The notes under the pieces were generated by a model, which worked only from the letters and a program-made list of their open reading frames with translations, did no database searches and was not told the origin of the DNA. From an uncultured Bacteroidales bacterium (GTDB lineage Bacteria > Bacteroidota > Bacteroidia > Bacteroidales > UBA932): a stretch of 35,156 nt of DNA. The DNA is taken from assembly GCA_944325505.1 (NCBI GenBank), contig CALVAJ010000027.1, forward strand, positions 1 through 35,156, in the 5' to 3' direction. Position numbers and translations under genes: made by a program. Positions 1 to 6,799 of this stretch are shown here, piece by piece (positions within the stretch are counted from its first letter, which is position 1; every line of letters starts with the position of its first letter).

Positions 1-377
1 GGCTGGATGTCTTTTTCTGCGGAGATAAGATTGATGGTCACATATACTTCTGCGTGGAAGTCTTCAGGGAACAATGGTCTGAGAGCCCTGTCCACGAGTC
101 TGGCAGTAAGGATTTCGGCGTCGGATGCCTTTCCTTCACGTTTCATGAATCCGCCCGGGAACCTTCCCGCCGATGCGAATTTTTCCTTGTAGTCTACCTG
201 GAGCGGCATGAAGTCCACATCCTCTTTTGCATCTTTTGCGCATGTTACGCATGCCAGAAGCATGGTGCCTCCCATTTTGACTACTACCGAACCGTCTGCC
301 TGTTTGGCCAGTTTACCTGTTTCGATTTCTATTACCCTTCCGTCGGATAATTCGATTTTCTTGTTAATGATATTCAT
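1..377 (-). CDS. pnp: Polynucleotide phosphorylase, N-terminal part (cut by window edge)
   Basis: Polynucleotide phosphorylase is the phosphorolytic 3'-to-5' exoribonuclease of mRNA decay. Only the first 125 codons are present; the gene runs off the left edge. The reading frame was read from the minus strand starting at the ATG at 377-375 ([14 protein letters not shown]...). It shows the first RNase PH domain signature of PNPase, including [13 protein letters not shown] followed by the [11 protein letters not shown] stretch at about residues 80-105. These match the family closely (usual form GRxPGGFxKREGRPSE...RPLRPLF). It lies downstream of rpsO on the same strand, as in many bacteria, but a terminator stands between them. 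The leader just before the start contains a GGGGAGG stretch inside possible secondary structure. The product name is certain; the exact start is likely because the conserved domain begins right after it. Confidence 0.95.
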   Translation of the reverse strand, partial: MNIINKKIELSDGRVIEIETGKLAKQADGSVVVKMGGTMLLACVTCAKDAKEDVDFMPLQVDYKEKFASAGRFPGGFMKREGKASDAEILTARLVDRALRPLFPEDFHAEVYVTINLISAEKDIQ

Positions 378-382
378 GAATT

Positions 383-488
383 TTTTTTCAACCTGCCTCC
401 CCCTATGGGAGTTGATTAATATTTATTGTCTTCTTCCTTTGTACTATTCCGAAATATATATTGTGTTCCTGTGCCTGCCGCAGGTTGA
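383..488 (-). other. pnp leader with possible competing hairpins
   Basis: The minus-strand sequence before pnp holds a 9-base segment TCAACCTGC (488-480) that is exactly complementary to GCAGGTTGA (396-388), which lies directly upstream of the pnp start codon. The upstream copy can instead fold locally (CCTGC-G-GCAGG). A second small hairpin, CTCCC-ATAG-GGGAG, covers the purine-rich ribosome-binding stretch. No clean promoter was found for pnp, so it is not known whether the upstream copy is transcribed. The complementarity is seen directly; any regulatory meaning is inference. Confidence 0.3.
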
Positions 489-562
489 ATGGTTTGTTAA
501 CAGACACGTTGACCGTCCGATTTTTGCTGGGCGAGGATTTCCCTGCACAGCTTTTTAAAAAG

Positions 563-602
563 AAAGAGGCTGAATGCCGTATTCTGGCACCCTTGCCTCT
601 TT
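563..602 (-). terminator. Intrinsic terminator of rpsO
   Basis: On the minus strand an 8-bp perfect stem (AAAGAGGC / GCCTCTTT) encloses a smaller TGCC/GGCA hairpin and is followed by CTTTTT. It lies about 45 bases past the rpsO stop codon. A second small hairpin (AACCGG/CCGGTT, 634-617) sits between the stop codon and this terminator. Confidence 0.75.
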
Positions 603-646
603 CCATGCTTCCCTGAAACCGGTGACTTCCGGTTCCGGATATCCTT

Positions 647-922
647 TTATCGACGGAGACCGAGCTCCTTGACGATATTTCTGTATCTCTCGATGTCTCT
701 CTCTTTGAGGTAATCAAGGAGACGACGTCTCTGACCTACGAGCTTGAGAAGAGAACGGCGGGTTACATTGTCCTTCTTGTTCTGCTTCAGGTGCTCTGTC
801 AGATGAGCGATACGGTAGGAAAATAGAGCAACTTGACTCTCAGGAGAGCCGGTGTCCGTATTAGACTTTCCGTACTTCGCGAAAATCTCTTGCTTCTTTT
901 CAGCCTGTAAATATTCAGCCAT
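647..922 (-). CDS. rpsO: 30S ribosomal protein S15
   Basis: S15 is a primary binder of the central domain of 16S rRNA and helps assemble the 30S platform. The 91-residue product has the usual length (about 89) and the expected core: [17 protein letters not shown] near residues 22-38 and the [16 protein letters not shown] helix near 59-74, which includes the rRNA-binding region. The start ATG at 922 gives [18 protein letters not shown], a normal S15 beginning. It has its own strong promoter upstream and a terminator downstream, so it is probably a single-gene transcript. S15 represses its own translation in other bacteria through leader RNA structures that differ between phyla; the leader here has a hairpin at 961-981 that might serve, but nothing in the sequence proves it. 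Confidence 0.98.
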   Translation of the reverse strand: MAEYLQAEKKQEIFAKYGKSNTDTGSPESQVALFSYRIAHLTEHLKQNKKDNVTRRSLLKLVGQRRRLLDYLKERDIERYRNIVKELGLRR

Positions 923-960
923 TTTGCAAAAAGATTAATGATTAATAATGTTTCCACGCT

Positions 961-981
961 GTCTTCCCGTCACGGGCGGAC
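961..981 (-). other. Hairpin in rpsO leader
   Basis: Within the predicted rpsO leader the minus strand can fold as GTC-CCCGT-G-ACGGG-GAC, with a 2/2 internal loop between the 3-bp and 5-bp stems. It is a candidate site for S15 autoregulation by position only; the fold is short and does not match a leader I can name. Confidence 0.3.
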
Positions 982-989
982 AAGCGGGC

Positions 990-1021
990 GCAAAGATAGA
1001 CAGAAATTCCGATAAAACAAA
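990..1021 (-). promoter_or_regulatory. rpsO promoter, Bacteroidota type
   Basis: Minus strand: TTTG (1021-1018), then exactly 19 bases, then TATCTTTG (998-991). This is a full match to the TTTG-N19-TAnnTTTG consensus of the Bacteroidota primary sigma factor. It gives an untranslated leader of roughly 60-65 bases before rpsO. Confidence 0.85.
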
Positions 1022-1052
1022 CGGTTGTTTAACAAAAAATTAAATTATTGGG

Positions 1053-1060
1053 TACATTTG
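1053..1060 (+). promoter_or_regulatory. Promoter -7 box of the YgjP-like gene
   Basis: TACATTTG matches the Bacteroidota -7 consensus TAnnTTTG. No TTTG lies at the right distance upstream. The box ends only 6 bases before the likely ATG at 1067, so a transcript from it would begin at or very near the start codon. Confidence 0.55.
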
Positions 1061-1066
1061 CACCCC

Positions 1067-2080
1067 ATGAGAGAAAGAGTTTTCATCGATCCGGAAATAG
1101 GGCAGGTGCGCATAGTGAAAAGTGCGAGGAGCAGGCGCATAAGCATCAGGGTACATCCGCTCAGGGGAGTGGCGGTGAGCGTGCCGTATTTTCTGAAGTA
1201 TGATGATGGAATAAGGTTTTTCCTGCAGAAAAAGGAGTGGGTGAAGGAGGCATTGGTCCGTCAGCGGCTCAGACAGGATGTTGCGGAGAAGGCGGGAGGC
1301 GCAGTAGGGGTGTTGCGCGATGGGGTGACAGTCAGGACATTGCTGTCGGAAATCAGGTTTCATCGTACTTCCGCCGTTCCGGGTGACAGCCGCTCTGAAA
1401 TCCCGCCTGCCGTTCATGGCGGAGCCGGACGTCCGGTCCCGGATGCTGTGCCGGTGAGAACCATAACCGTGACCTCGGCCCTTGTGGAAGATGTCAGGCA
1501 GACCGGACGGCTGTTCCTTAGCCCCGACATGCCTCTTTCCTGCAAAACGGTATCATATCCTGATACGATGCCGGCTGAAGGTTCGCCGGAACTCTCATCC
1601 ATGCTTTCCGGAGTGCTGGTGAAGATACTCCGTGACGAGGCCCGCAGCCTGCTGCCGCAGAAACTGGCCTTTTTTGCCGGAAAGTACGGATTCTCATACG
1701 AAAAGGTGGTTATAAAACACAACTCCACCAACTGGGGCAGCTGTTCCACTCGGGGCAACATAAACCTTAATCTCAATCTCGTGCGCCTTCCGGAGCCTGT
1801 GTGCGATTACGTGTTGCTCCATGAATTGTCCCACCTGCGGCATCCTGACCACGGCCCCGAGTTCCATGCCCTTCTGGAACGCCTGTGTTCCGACAATATG
1901 AAACGGCTTTCTTTTCTCGTGGATTCATTGCAGGCGGCGGATGGTGCTCCCGGTCATTCTGGGATCAAGACATCGAAAGATTATTTCCACGGCCTGCTCT
2001 CTGCCATGCGCCGCAGCCGTGCGAAATTCCCTGTGCATCATGTCCTGGAACAGGAGGTGAAGAAATACCGTCTTATATAG
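1067..2080 (+). CDS. YgjP-like (DUF45/M48-type) zinc metallopeptidase-fold protein
   Basis: A member of the YgjP / DUF45 family, which has a gluzincin-like zinc site; E. coli YgjP has been reported as a UTP pyrophosphatase, so peptidase activity should not be assumed. The zinc motif is HELSHLRHPDH at about residues 252-262 (ligands likely H252, H256 and H262, with catalytic E253). Just before it stands NSTNWGSCS (219-227), the family motif normally written as xRWGSCS. The 337-residue protein is longer than the usual 230-240: a low-complexity stretch at about 100-175 separates the N-terminal part from the zinc domain, and about 65 residues follow it. The start at 1067 is preferred over an in-frame ATG at 1025 because a promoter box lies between the two. 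It is monocistronic and converges on the MATE gene across a palindromic element. Confidence 0.85.
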   Translation: MRERVFIDPEIGQVRIVKSARSRRISIRVHPLRGVAVSVPYFLKYDDGIRFFLQKKEWVKEALVRQRLRQDVAEKAGGAVGVLRDGVTVRTLLSEIRFHRTSAVPGDSRSEIPPAVHGGAGRPVPDAVPVRTITVTSALVEDVRQTGRLFLSPDMPLSCKTVSYPDTMPAEGSPELSSMLSGVLVKILRDEARSLLPQKLAFFAGKYGFSYEKVVIKHNSTNWGSCSTRGNINLNLNLVRLPEPVCDYVLLHELSHLRHPDHGPEFHALLERLCSDNMKRLSFLVDSLQAADGAPGHSGIKTSKDYFHGLLSAMRRSRAKFPVHHVLEQEVKKYRLI

Positions 2081-2081
2081 G

Positions 2082-2169
2082 GTCCCGTCCGGGCATGTGC
2101 AGGAGACATTGGCTCCCGAAAAGGGGGCCCGCTTGCGGGAAGGATCTCCGGAGTATGCCCGGACGGGAC
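2082..2169. repeat. Palindromic two-hairpin element, copy A
   Basis: A perfect 15-bp inverted repeat (GTCCCGTCCGGGCAT at 2082-2096; its complement at 2155-2169) continues inward through a mostly paired 5/5 loop into GGAGA/TCTCC. It encloses a core at 2107-2144 with two hairpins: CCC-GAAAA-GGG and CCCGC-TT-GCGGG. The core is nearly the same as that of the element at 6800-6882, whereas the outer arms share no sequence with it. The element fills the whole gap between two convergent stop codons (2080 and 2172), so it probably ends transcription in both directions, but neither side has a clear T tract. Confidence 0.75.
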
Positions 2170-2171
2170 TT

Positions 2172-3509
2172 CTATACGGCCTTGCCTTTCCAGCGGCCGC
2201 TCTTCAGATACAGCCCGCATACAACGAGCATCGCCACGGCGTAGATTACTTCAGTAAACCACGCTACCCACACCGGCGGTTTAAGCCCGTTGATGATGAG
2301 CACGCAGAAAGCGGTATAGATGACCAGCACCACGGCTTCCAGCCCGAATGCGGTGCGGGTATTCCCAGTTCCGGAAATCGCATTGAAGCAGATAAGTGCC
2401 GGCGTGGTGAAGATGTATGCGCCGCACAGCACCCACAGGGATGATACCGAACCGTCGATTATACCGGGTATGTCGGTGTATATGCCTATTACGGTCTTCG
2501 GGAATATGCAGAAAAATACCAGCAGGGGAATGACCGGCACATAAGCCAGTTTGATTACCCTCCTGACCAGCCTCATTGCCGTATCCTGATGGCCTTCCCC
2601 GATGAGGTTGCTGACCAGAGAACTGCAAGTGGAGGAAAATGCCGATGCGAATACCCACACGAATCCTGAAATGCTACGGACAACATTCGATACGGCCAGA
2701 GCCCTTTCCCCGAGGTGTTCCACGCACAGGAAGAATATGAACCAGACCGATACTGAAAGGAAGTTCTGGATCATCGTCCAGACAGAAATGGACAGGATTC
2801 CTCCGAGTTTGCTCCAGCTGAAGTCTATCCTGCGGTTGAGCCCGTATTTCTCACAGTCTGTCTTGCGTATGGTATATACAATGAAGAATATGAGCGAAAC
2901 AAGCTCTGCAAGGGTAGAACCTATCGCGGCACCGGCGATTCCCAGGGCCGGGAAGCCCAGGTGTCCGAACACCAGGATCCAGTTGAACACAACATTGGAG
3001 AGGACCATGACGATAGAGTTCAGTGTCAGGGTCTTCGTCTGGGTCGTTCCGACATAGAAGGCCCGGAACATTACCGTGACGAACGCGAATATGAACCCGA
3101 CCAGTCTCCACCGGACATAATCCATTGCCGCATCGGCTATTTCCGGGGATGATACCATCCGGTGCAATGCCCACGGGGAAATCATTTCCGACAGGGCTAT
3201 GATGACTACGGCAAGTCCCAGGAGGAAGTATACTCCATGGTAGAAGATGTTGCCCGTTTCCTTGTAGTTCCCTTCTCCGTTTCTTCTGGCGATAATGATC
3301 TGGGAGCCGAGCCCGAATCCCAGGCCGGCTACGAATATGGCCATGCAATACACTCCGGCTATGGCCGACGCCCCGAGTTCGACTTCTCCGACCCTGCCAA
3401 GAAAGGCCGTGTCTGTCATTCCGATAAGCTGTTCCATGATCAGGCTTATCAGAATCGGGTAGGCTACCTTCCAGATGTGGTGGTATGAATAGGGGAGAGT
3501 CTTTACCAT
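2172..3509 (-). CDS. MATE family multidrug/sodium antiporter
   Basis: An integral membrane exporter of the MATE (multidrug and toxic compound extrusion) family, NorM/DinF-like, expected to use a Na+ or H+ gradient to expel cationic compounds. The 445-residue protein has the usual length and about 12 hydrophobic segments arranged as two six-helix halves. Early motifs fit the family: PILISLIMEQLIGMTDTAFLG near residues 18-38 and GLGFGLGSQIIIARRNGEGN near 62-81. The start at 3509 gives MVKTLPYSYHHIWK, a typical N-terminus. It follows truB on the same strand but behind a hairpin with a T tract, so it is likely transcribed on its own. The substrate cannot be told from the sequence. Confidence 0.92.
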   Translation of the reverse strand: MVKTLPYSYHHIWKVAYPILISLIMEQLIGMTDTAFLGRVGEVELGASAIAGVYCMAIFVAGLGFGLGSQIIIARRNGEGNYKETGNIFYHGVYFLLGLAVVIIALSEMISPWALHRMVSSPEIADAAMDYVRWRLVGFIFAFVTVMFRAFYVGTTQTKTLTLNSIVMVLSNVVFNWILVFGHLGFPALGIAGAAIGSTLAELVSLIFFIVYTIRKTDCEKYGLNRRIDFSWSKLGGILSISVWTMIQNFLSVSVWFIFFLCVEHLGERALAVSNVVRSISGFVWVFASAFSSTCSSLVSNLIGEGHQDTAMRLVRRVIKLAYVPVIPLLVFFCIFPKTVIGIYTDIPGIIDGSVSSLWVLCGAYIFTTPALICFNAISGTGNTRTAFGLEAVVLVIYTAFCVLIINGLKPPVWVAWFTEVIYAVAMLVVCGLYLKSGRWKGKAV

Positions 3510-3515
3510 ATTAAG

Positions 3516-3547
3516 AAAAATCAGTATTTCGCGCCGCGAAGATACTG
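3516..3547 (-). terminator. Hairpin between truB and the MATE gene; terminator, perhaps overlapping a promoter
   Basis: Minus strand: TCAGTAT-C-TTCGC, loop GGC, GCGAA-ATACTGA, a 12-bp stem with one bulged base, followed by TTTTTC. That is a good intrinsic terminator for truB. The 5' arm also contains TATCTTCG, one base from the -7 consensus TAnnTTTG, about 30 bases before the MATE start, so the same bases may serve as the MATE promoter. Confidence 0.6.
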
Positions 3548-3589
3548 AAAAATTCTGTTATTGCTCTGGATTGGAATACGGGGATGGTT

Positions 3590-4561
3590 TCAGTCCCTCT
3601 CCTGTGACGGTATCCGGAACAGCAAGGCGGATACCGCATCCTCTACCCCGAGGCAGTCTTCTACCTTGAAGTCGCCGCTGCGGCTGCGTACAAGGGAGCA
3701 CAGATGCGCCCCGCCCTCCAGCGCTTCGCCAAGGTCCCTGGCAAACGCCCGGATGTATGTGCCCTTGCTGCATTCTATGCGTATCTCCGCTGTAGGAAGA
3801 TGCAGCCCTGAAGTATCTGCGACATTGATTCTGAGATTCTTTTCCGATGTTTCCCCATTCCGGTTGCTGTCTTGGACCGGCTTCCCTTCCGGATAGAAAT
3901 GCAGAAGTTCTATATCTGAAATCCTGATCTTCGCGGCTCTGATTACTGATTCTGCAGTGGTATCGAAAACTTTCAGGGACGCTGCTGCGGCGTCATTGCT
4001 GTCATCTACGTTGTTCCCGGTCTCTGCTCGGTCCGGTATTCCGGAGCCGTTCCCGCAGACTTGCTGCTGTTGTTTCCTGTAGAGTTTCCTCGCCAGCTCG
4101 TATGCCCTGACTCCGTCCACTGACTTTGCCGAGAAAAGCGGCGCTATCTGCTCCTGCTCTCCCAGGAATCCTTTCAGTTGTTCCCGGATCCCGTCTTCTG
4201 TGATATGTTCATAAGGGTACCGGGCGTCGATATCCTTCTCCAGATCGTAGGAAGGTGTAGTCGCACCGAAAGACACTCCTGCAATATATTCCTTGTCATG
4301 GCTTTGCAGCATTTCAGCCAGTTTTGTCGCATTTCCGATGCACACCAGCAGGACTCCTGTCGCCAGAGGATCGAGCGTTCCGGCATGTCCTACTTTCAGG
4401 TTCTTCTTGTGGAAATGCCTTATGGCGGCGAATTTGATTTTCCGTATAACGTCTGCCGATGTCCACCGGTAAGGTTTGTCCACCGGTATAATGATACCTC
4501 CCGGATAGTCTTCTATACTGTCCGAGAGGTGCATTCCTTTTCTCAGAATAACAGGCTCCAT
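3590..4561 (-). CDS. truB: tRNA pseudouridine(55) synthase TruB
   Basis: Converts U55 of the T-psi-C loop to pseudouridine in nearly all tRNAs. The catalytic motif is GHAGTLDPLATGVL at about residues 58-71, with the nucleophile Asp64. Other family features are the early PVDKPYRWTS (26-35), the conserved Tyr in DKEYIAGVSFGA, and CSKGTYIRAFARDLGE near the C-terminus. At 323 residues it is much longer than typical Bacteroidota TruB (about 230-240). The extra length comes from two polar low-complexity inserts, one after LYRKQQQQ (about residues 165-205) and one before the C-terminal strands (about 225-255). The core motifs are intact, so it should be active. The start lies 1 base after the rpiB stop, so the two genes are one operon. 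Confidence 0.95.
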   Translation of the reverse strand: MEPVILRKGMHLSDSIEDYPGGIIIPVDKPYRWTSADVIRKIKFAAIRHFHKKNLKVGHAGTLDPLATGVLLVCIGNATKLAEMLQSHDKEYIAGVSFGATTPSYDLEKDIDARYPYEHITEDGIREQLKGFLGEQEQIAPLFSAKSVDGVRAYELARKLYRKQQQQVCGNGSGIPDRAETGNNVDDSNDAAAASLKVFDTTAESVIRAAKIRISDIELLHFYPEGKPVQDSNRNGETSEKNLRINVADTSGLHLPTAEIRIECSKGTYIRAFARDLGEALEGGAHLCSLVRSRSGDFKVEDCLGVEDAVSALLFRIPSQERD

Positions 4562-4562
4562 T

Positions 4563-4994
4563 CTATTTTACCGGAATCTTGTCGATTCGTCTCTGGTGTC
4601 TGCCGCCTTCGAACTCCGTATCGAGCCAGGCATCGGTAATCCTGCACACCATGTCGAAGGATATGAAGCGCGCCGGCATTACAAGGACATTGGCATTGTT
4701 GTGCCGTTTCACCAGCTTGCCTATTTCTTCATTCCACGCGAGTCCTGCCCTGATTCCCTGGTGCTTGTTGAGCACTATCGCCATTCCGTTCCCTGTCCCG
4801 CACATCGCGATCCCCTTTTCAACCTCACCGCTCTCCACGGCCTCCGCCAACGGATGCGCCACATCCGGATAGTCCATACTCTCGGAAGAATACGTCCCGA
4901 AATCCTTTATCTGATATTTTTTCTCTTCCAGGTAGGCTATGAGTCTTTGTTTATACTCAAACCCGGCGTGGTCACAGCAAATGCCCAGTGTCAT
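4563..4994 (-). CDS. rpiB: Ribose 5-phosphate isomerase B
   Basis: Interconverts ribose 5-phosphate and ribulose 5-phosphate in the non-oxidative pentose phosphate pathway. The 143-residue length is normal. The N-terminal GICCDHAGFEYK carries the phosphate/sugar-binding Asp-His pair (D8, H9). The active-site Cys65 lies in AMCGTGNGM, and His98 in KRHNNANVL, matching the residues known from the E. coli enzyme. It is the first gene of the rpiB-truB operon, with a promoter box at 5039-5032. Confidence 0.96.
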   Translation of the reverse strand: MTLGICCDHAGFEYKQRLIAYLEEKKYQIKDFGTYSSESMDYPDVAHPLAEAVESGEVEKGIAMCGTGNGMAIVLNKHQGIRAGLAWNEEIGKLVKRHNNANVLVMPARFISFDMVCRITDAWLDTEFEGGRHQRRIDKIPVK

Positions 4995-5031
4995 ATTGAT
5001 ATGTTTTTAACGAAAATTCCGTTTGCCGCGC

Positions 5032-5062
5032 CAAAGGTACTGATTATTGCCGGAATATTAAA
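5032..5062 (-). promoter_or_regulatory. rpiB-truB promoter
   Basis: Minus strand: TTTA (5062-5059), 19 bases, TACCTTTG (5039-5032). The -7 box fits the consensus and the -33 box has three of four bases. Transcription would start about 32 bases before rpiB, just past the stop of the small membrane protein gene. Confidence 0.65.
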
Positions 5063-5297
5063 GCGGTTTCTTTCCTTCGGCCTTTCTGGCAAGGTTGACC
5101 ATGATCATGATGCCGTTGAGGATTGAAAGGATACCCAGTATGCTTAATGATGCGTAGCCCGTCAGGGCGAAGGTTTTTCCCTCCGTTGAGAAATCGGAGA
5201 AAATCCCTGTCGCAAGCATGAAGATTCCGGCCGGTATGGAAAGTATGCCGATGATGCTCCTGGTCTTGTCCTGTCTGTATATTTCCTTGAAAGTCAT
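5058..5297 (-). CDS. Small two-helix membrane protein, function unknown
   Basis: A 79-residue product starting at the ATG at 5297 (MTFKEIYRQDKTRS). An in-frame ATG at 5369 would add 24 residues, but a promoter-like TATCTTTA lies between the two, so the shorter form is preferred. It has two hydrophobic segments, at about residues 14-33 and 46-70, joined by a short polar loop (SDFSTEGKTF), and a positively charged C-terminal end (RKAEGKKPL). I do not recognise the family. It lies 63 bases before rpiB on the same strand, but rpiB has its own promoter box. Confidence 0.6.
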   Translation of the reverse strand: MTFKEIYRQDKTRSIIGILSIPAGIFMLATGIFSDFSTEGKTFALTGYASLSILGILSILNGIMIMVNLARKAEGKKPL

Positions 5298-5327
5298 GGC
5301 AGATGTGATGTGTTGAGATCTTTTGCA

Positions 5328-5335
5328 TAAAGATA
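5328..5335 (-). promoter_or_regulatory. Possible promoter of the small membrane protein
   Basis: TATCTTTA on the minus strand matches the -7 consensus except for the last base and lies 30 bases before the chosen start. No -33 box is seen. Confidence 0.35.
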
Positions 5336-5371
5336 TAGAAAAAACATTAAGAAAAAGAAAAATCTGCATCT

Positions 5372-5533
5372 ATGATGTCATGTCTTCTTGGCGTAGAATA
5401 TGATTCTGTGTACATTTACCGGAAAATCAGTCAGTATGAAACTGCATCGGAATATAAAAAACAGAAAGTAGGTGTATGGGAGCTGATAATATCAAAAACG
5501 GAAAAAGGACAGAAGTGGCTGGATGGTGAGTAA
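5372..5533 (+). CDS. Short ORF at the head of the nuclease islet, possibly a gene remnant
   Basis: A 53-codon reading frame (MMSCLLGVEYDSVYIYRK... ending KTEKGQKWLDGE). The composition looks protein-like (Tyr/Lys/Glu rich) and codon use is AT-rich like the DUF1016 gene downstream, unlike the flanking genes. I do not recognise it. It ends 11 bases before the ATG of the damaged XRE gene. It may be a complete small protein or the tail of a larger gene lost by deletion. The block 5370-5709 otherwise holds only this ORF and the XRE remnant. Confidence 0.35.
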   Translation: MMSCLLGVEYDSVYIYRKISQYETASEYKKQKVGVWELIISKTEKGQKWLDGE

Positions 5534-5544
5534 TATCGAATCAG

Positions 5545-5705
5545 ATGAAGAGAACGGCCAAATGGCTTGCTGAGGAATTAGGGAAGAATCCAACACAGTA
5601 AGCAAGTGTCGCACTGATGTGTCCCGGCCTGACCTGTACATATTAGACAAAATAGCAGCATTGCTTGACATTGGCAAGCGGGAACTTTTAACAGGAAAAG
5701 ATTGA
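5545..5705 (+). pseudogene. XRE-type helix-turn-helix regulator, frameshifted
   Basis: The first frame from the ATG at 5545 reads MKRTAKWLAEELGKNP and then stops at 5599-5601. The frame one base back continues without a break from 5592 as NTVSKCRTDVSRPDLYIL and ends DIGKRELLTGKD with a stop at 5703-5705. Joined, the two parts make one small XRE/Cro-type helix-turn-helix protein: the pattern TAKWLAEELGKNP-NTVSK...RPDLYILDKIAALLDI is typical of short Bacteroidota regulators of this kind. A single lost base near 5590-5595 (an A in CCAAC) explains it. The N-terminal helix is also short. The gene stands 4 bases before the DUF1016 gene and was probably its regulator. A sequencing error or programmed slippage cannot be excluded, but no classic slippery heptamer is seen. 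Confidence 0.65.
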
Positions 5706-5709
5706 AATC

Positions 5710-6771
5710 ATGGGAGATATTGCACAGATCCAAGAAGCGGAGTATGACGCAATTCTGCGACAGGCTGTCGCAGTTATTGACAGAACAAGAACCATGGTAG
5801 CAACAGCAGTATGCTCTGCCATAGGTACGGCTCACTGGGAAATAGGCAAATTGCTTCACGAAAGAAAAGTCGAGAGCAAACATGGAAGCGGTGTGGTCAA
5901 TCGTTTGTCCTATGACTTAAAATTGCGTTACCCCCAGATGGGTGTTTCGCCAAGGAATCTGTGGGATATAAAAAAATTCTACGAACGATTCTGTGACAGT
6001 GATCCAAAACTGCGACAATTTGTCGCAGTTTTACCATGGGGACATATACTGACATTGATGCGGAAGTTCGGTGAAGATGACAATGCCATTTTATACTATG
6101 CACAGGAAATCATTTCAAAAGGATGGAATCGCGAACTTCTATCCAGTGCCATCTCTCTGAAAATGCACATAAGAAAGAGCGATCTTTCCGATAACAATTT
6201 CGAGCAGACTCTGCCCGGCACACAGGCTATGTTTGCCAACGAAGTGTTCAGAAGCGGTTATAATCTTGGATTCCTTGGTGTCAAAGACCCGATATTGGAA
6301 ACAGCACTTGAAACTCGACTGGTAGAAAAAGTAAAACAGTTCCTTTTGGAACTTGGCAGAGGGTTCACCTACATTGGCAATCAGCATGTGCTTGAATACA
6401 ATGGAAGGCGGAGTAAGGTAGATATGCTGTTCTTTCATCGCGGATTACATTGTCTTGTAGCCTTTGACTTGAAGATAGGCGAATTCAAGCCAGAATATGC
6501 AGGTAAGATGAACTACTACCTGTCATTACTTGACCGTCTGGAGCGCAGGGAAGATGAAAACCGTTCTATCGGCATCATTTTATGTGCCGAGAAAGATCGC
6601 GTGGAAGTGGAACTGGCATTGGAAGATATGGGCAAGCCTATTGGTGTGGCGGACTATCAGTTGATTGTCCCGCAGGAAGAATTAAAAAAGATAGTAGCGG
6701 AAGAAGTTGAAGCTTTTGGAAAAGAACTTCCTTTTCGTGTTGATACTGAAGAGGATTCAAATAATAAATGA
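5710..6771 (+). CDS. DUF1016 / YhcG-type PD-(D/E)XK nuclease-like protein
   Basis: A 353-residue protein of the YhcG (DUF1016) family. The N-terminal domain has the family motifs HWEIGKLL (about 42-49), YPQMGVSPRNLWDIKKFY (74-91) and LPWGHILTLMRK (108-119). The C-terminal domain holds the PD-(D/E)XK nuclease core: Asp238 in KVDMLFF and Asp253-Leu-Lys255 in VAFDLKIGEFKPEYAGKMNYYL. Both catalytic positions are present, so it may cut nucleic acid. Family members often stand near restriction-modification or other defence genes, and their exact role is not settled. Here it sits alone with a broken XRE regulator, and its codon use is clearly more AT-rich than the genes on both sides, which suggests horizontal arrival. 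It converges on gltX across palindromic element B. Confidence 0.88.
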   Translation: MGDIAQIQEAEYDAILRQAVAVIDRTRTMVATAVCSAIGTAHWEIGKLLHERKVESKHGSGVVNRLSYDLKLRYPQMGVSPRNLWDIKKFYERFCDSDPKLRQFVAVLPWGHILTLMRKFGEDDNAILYYAQEIISKGWNRELLSSAISLKMHIRKSDLSDNNFEQTLPGTQAMFANEVFRSGYNLGFLGVKDPILETALETRLVEKVKQFLLELGRGFTYIGNQHVLEYNGRRSKVDMLFFHRGLHCLVAFDLKIGEFKPEYAGKMNYYLSLLDRLERREDENRSIGIILCAEKDRVEVELALEDMGKPIGVADYQLIVPQEELKKIVAEEVEAFGKELPFRVDTEEDSNNK

Positions 6772-6799
6772 TGACAGTATCGCGCTAATCTTAAAAGGA

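Noticed and set aside
2097-2154. Small protein encoded by the core of elements A and B (frame with LAPEKG)
   Set aside because: The shared amino acids follow from the shared core; the frames differ in length and end in the arms, and hairpin structure explains the conservation better.
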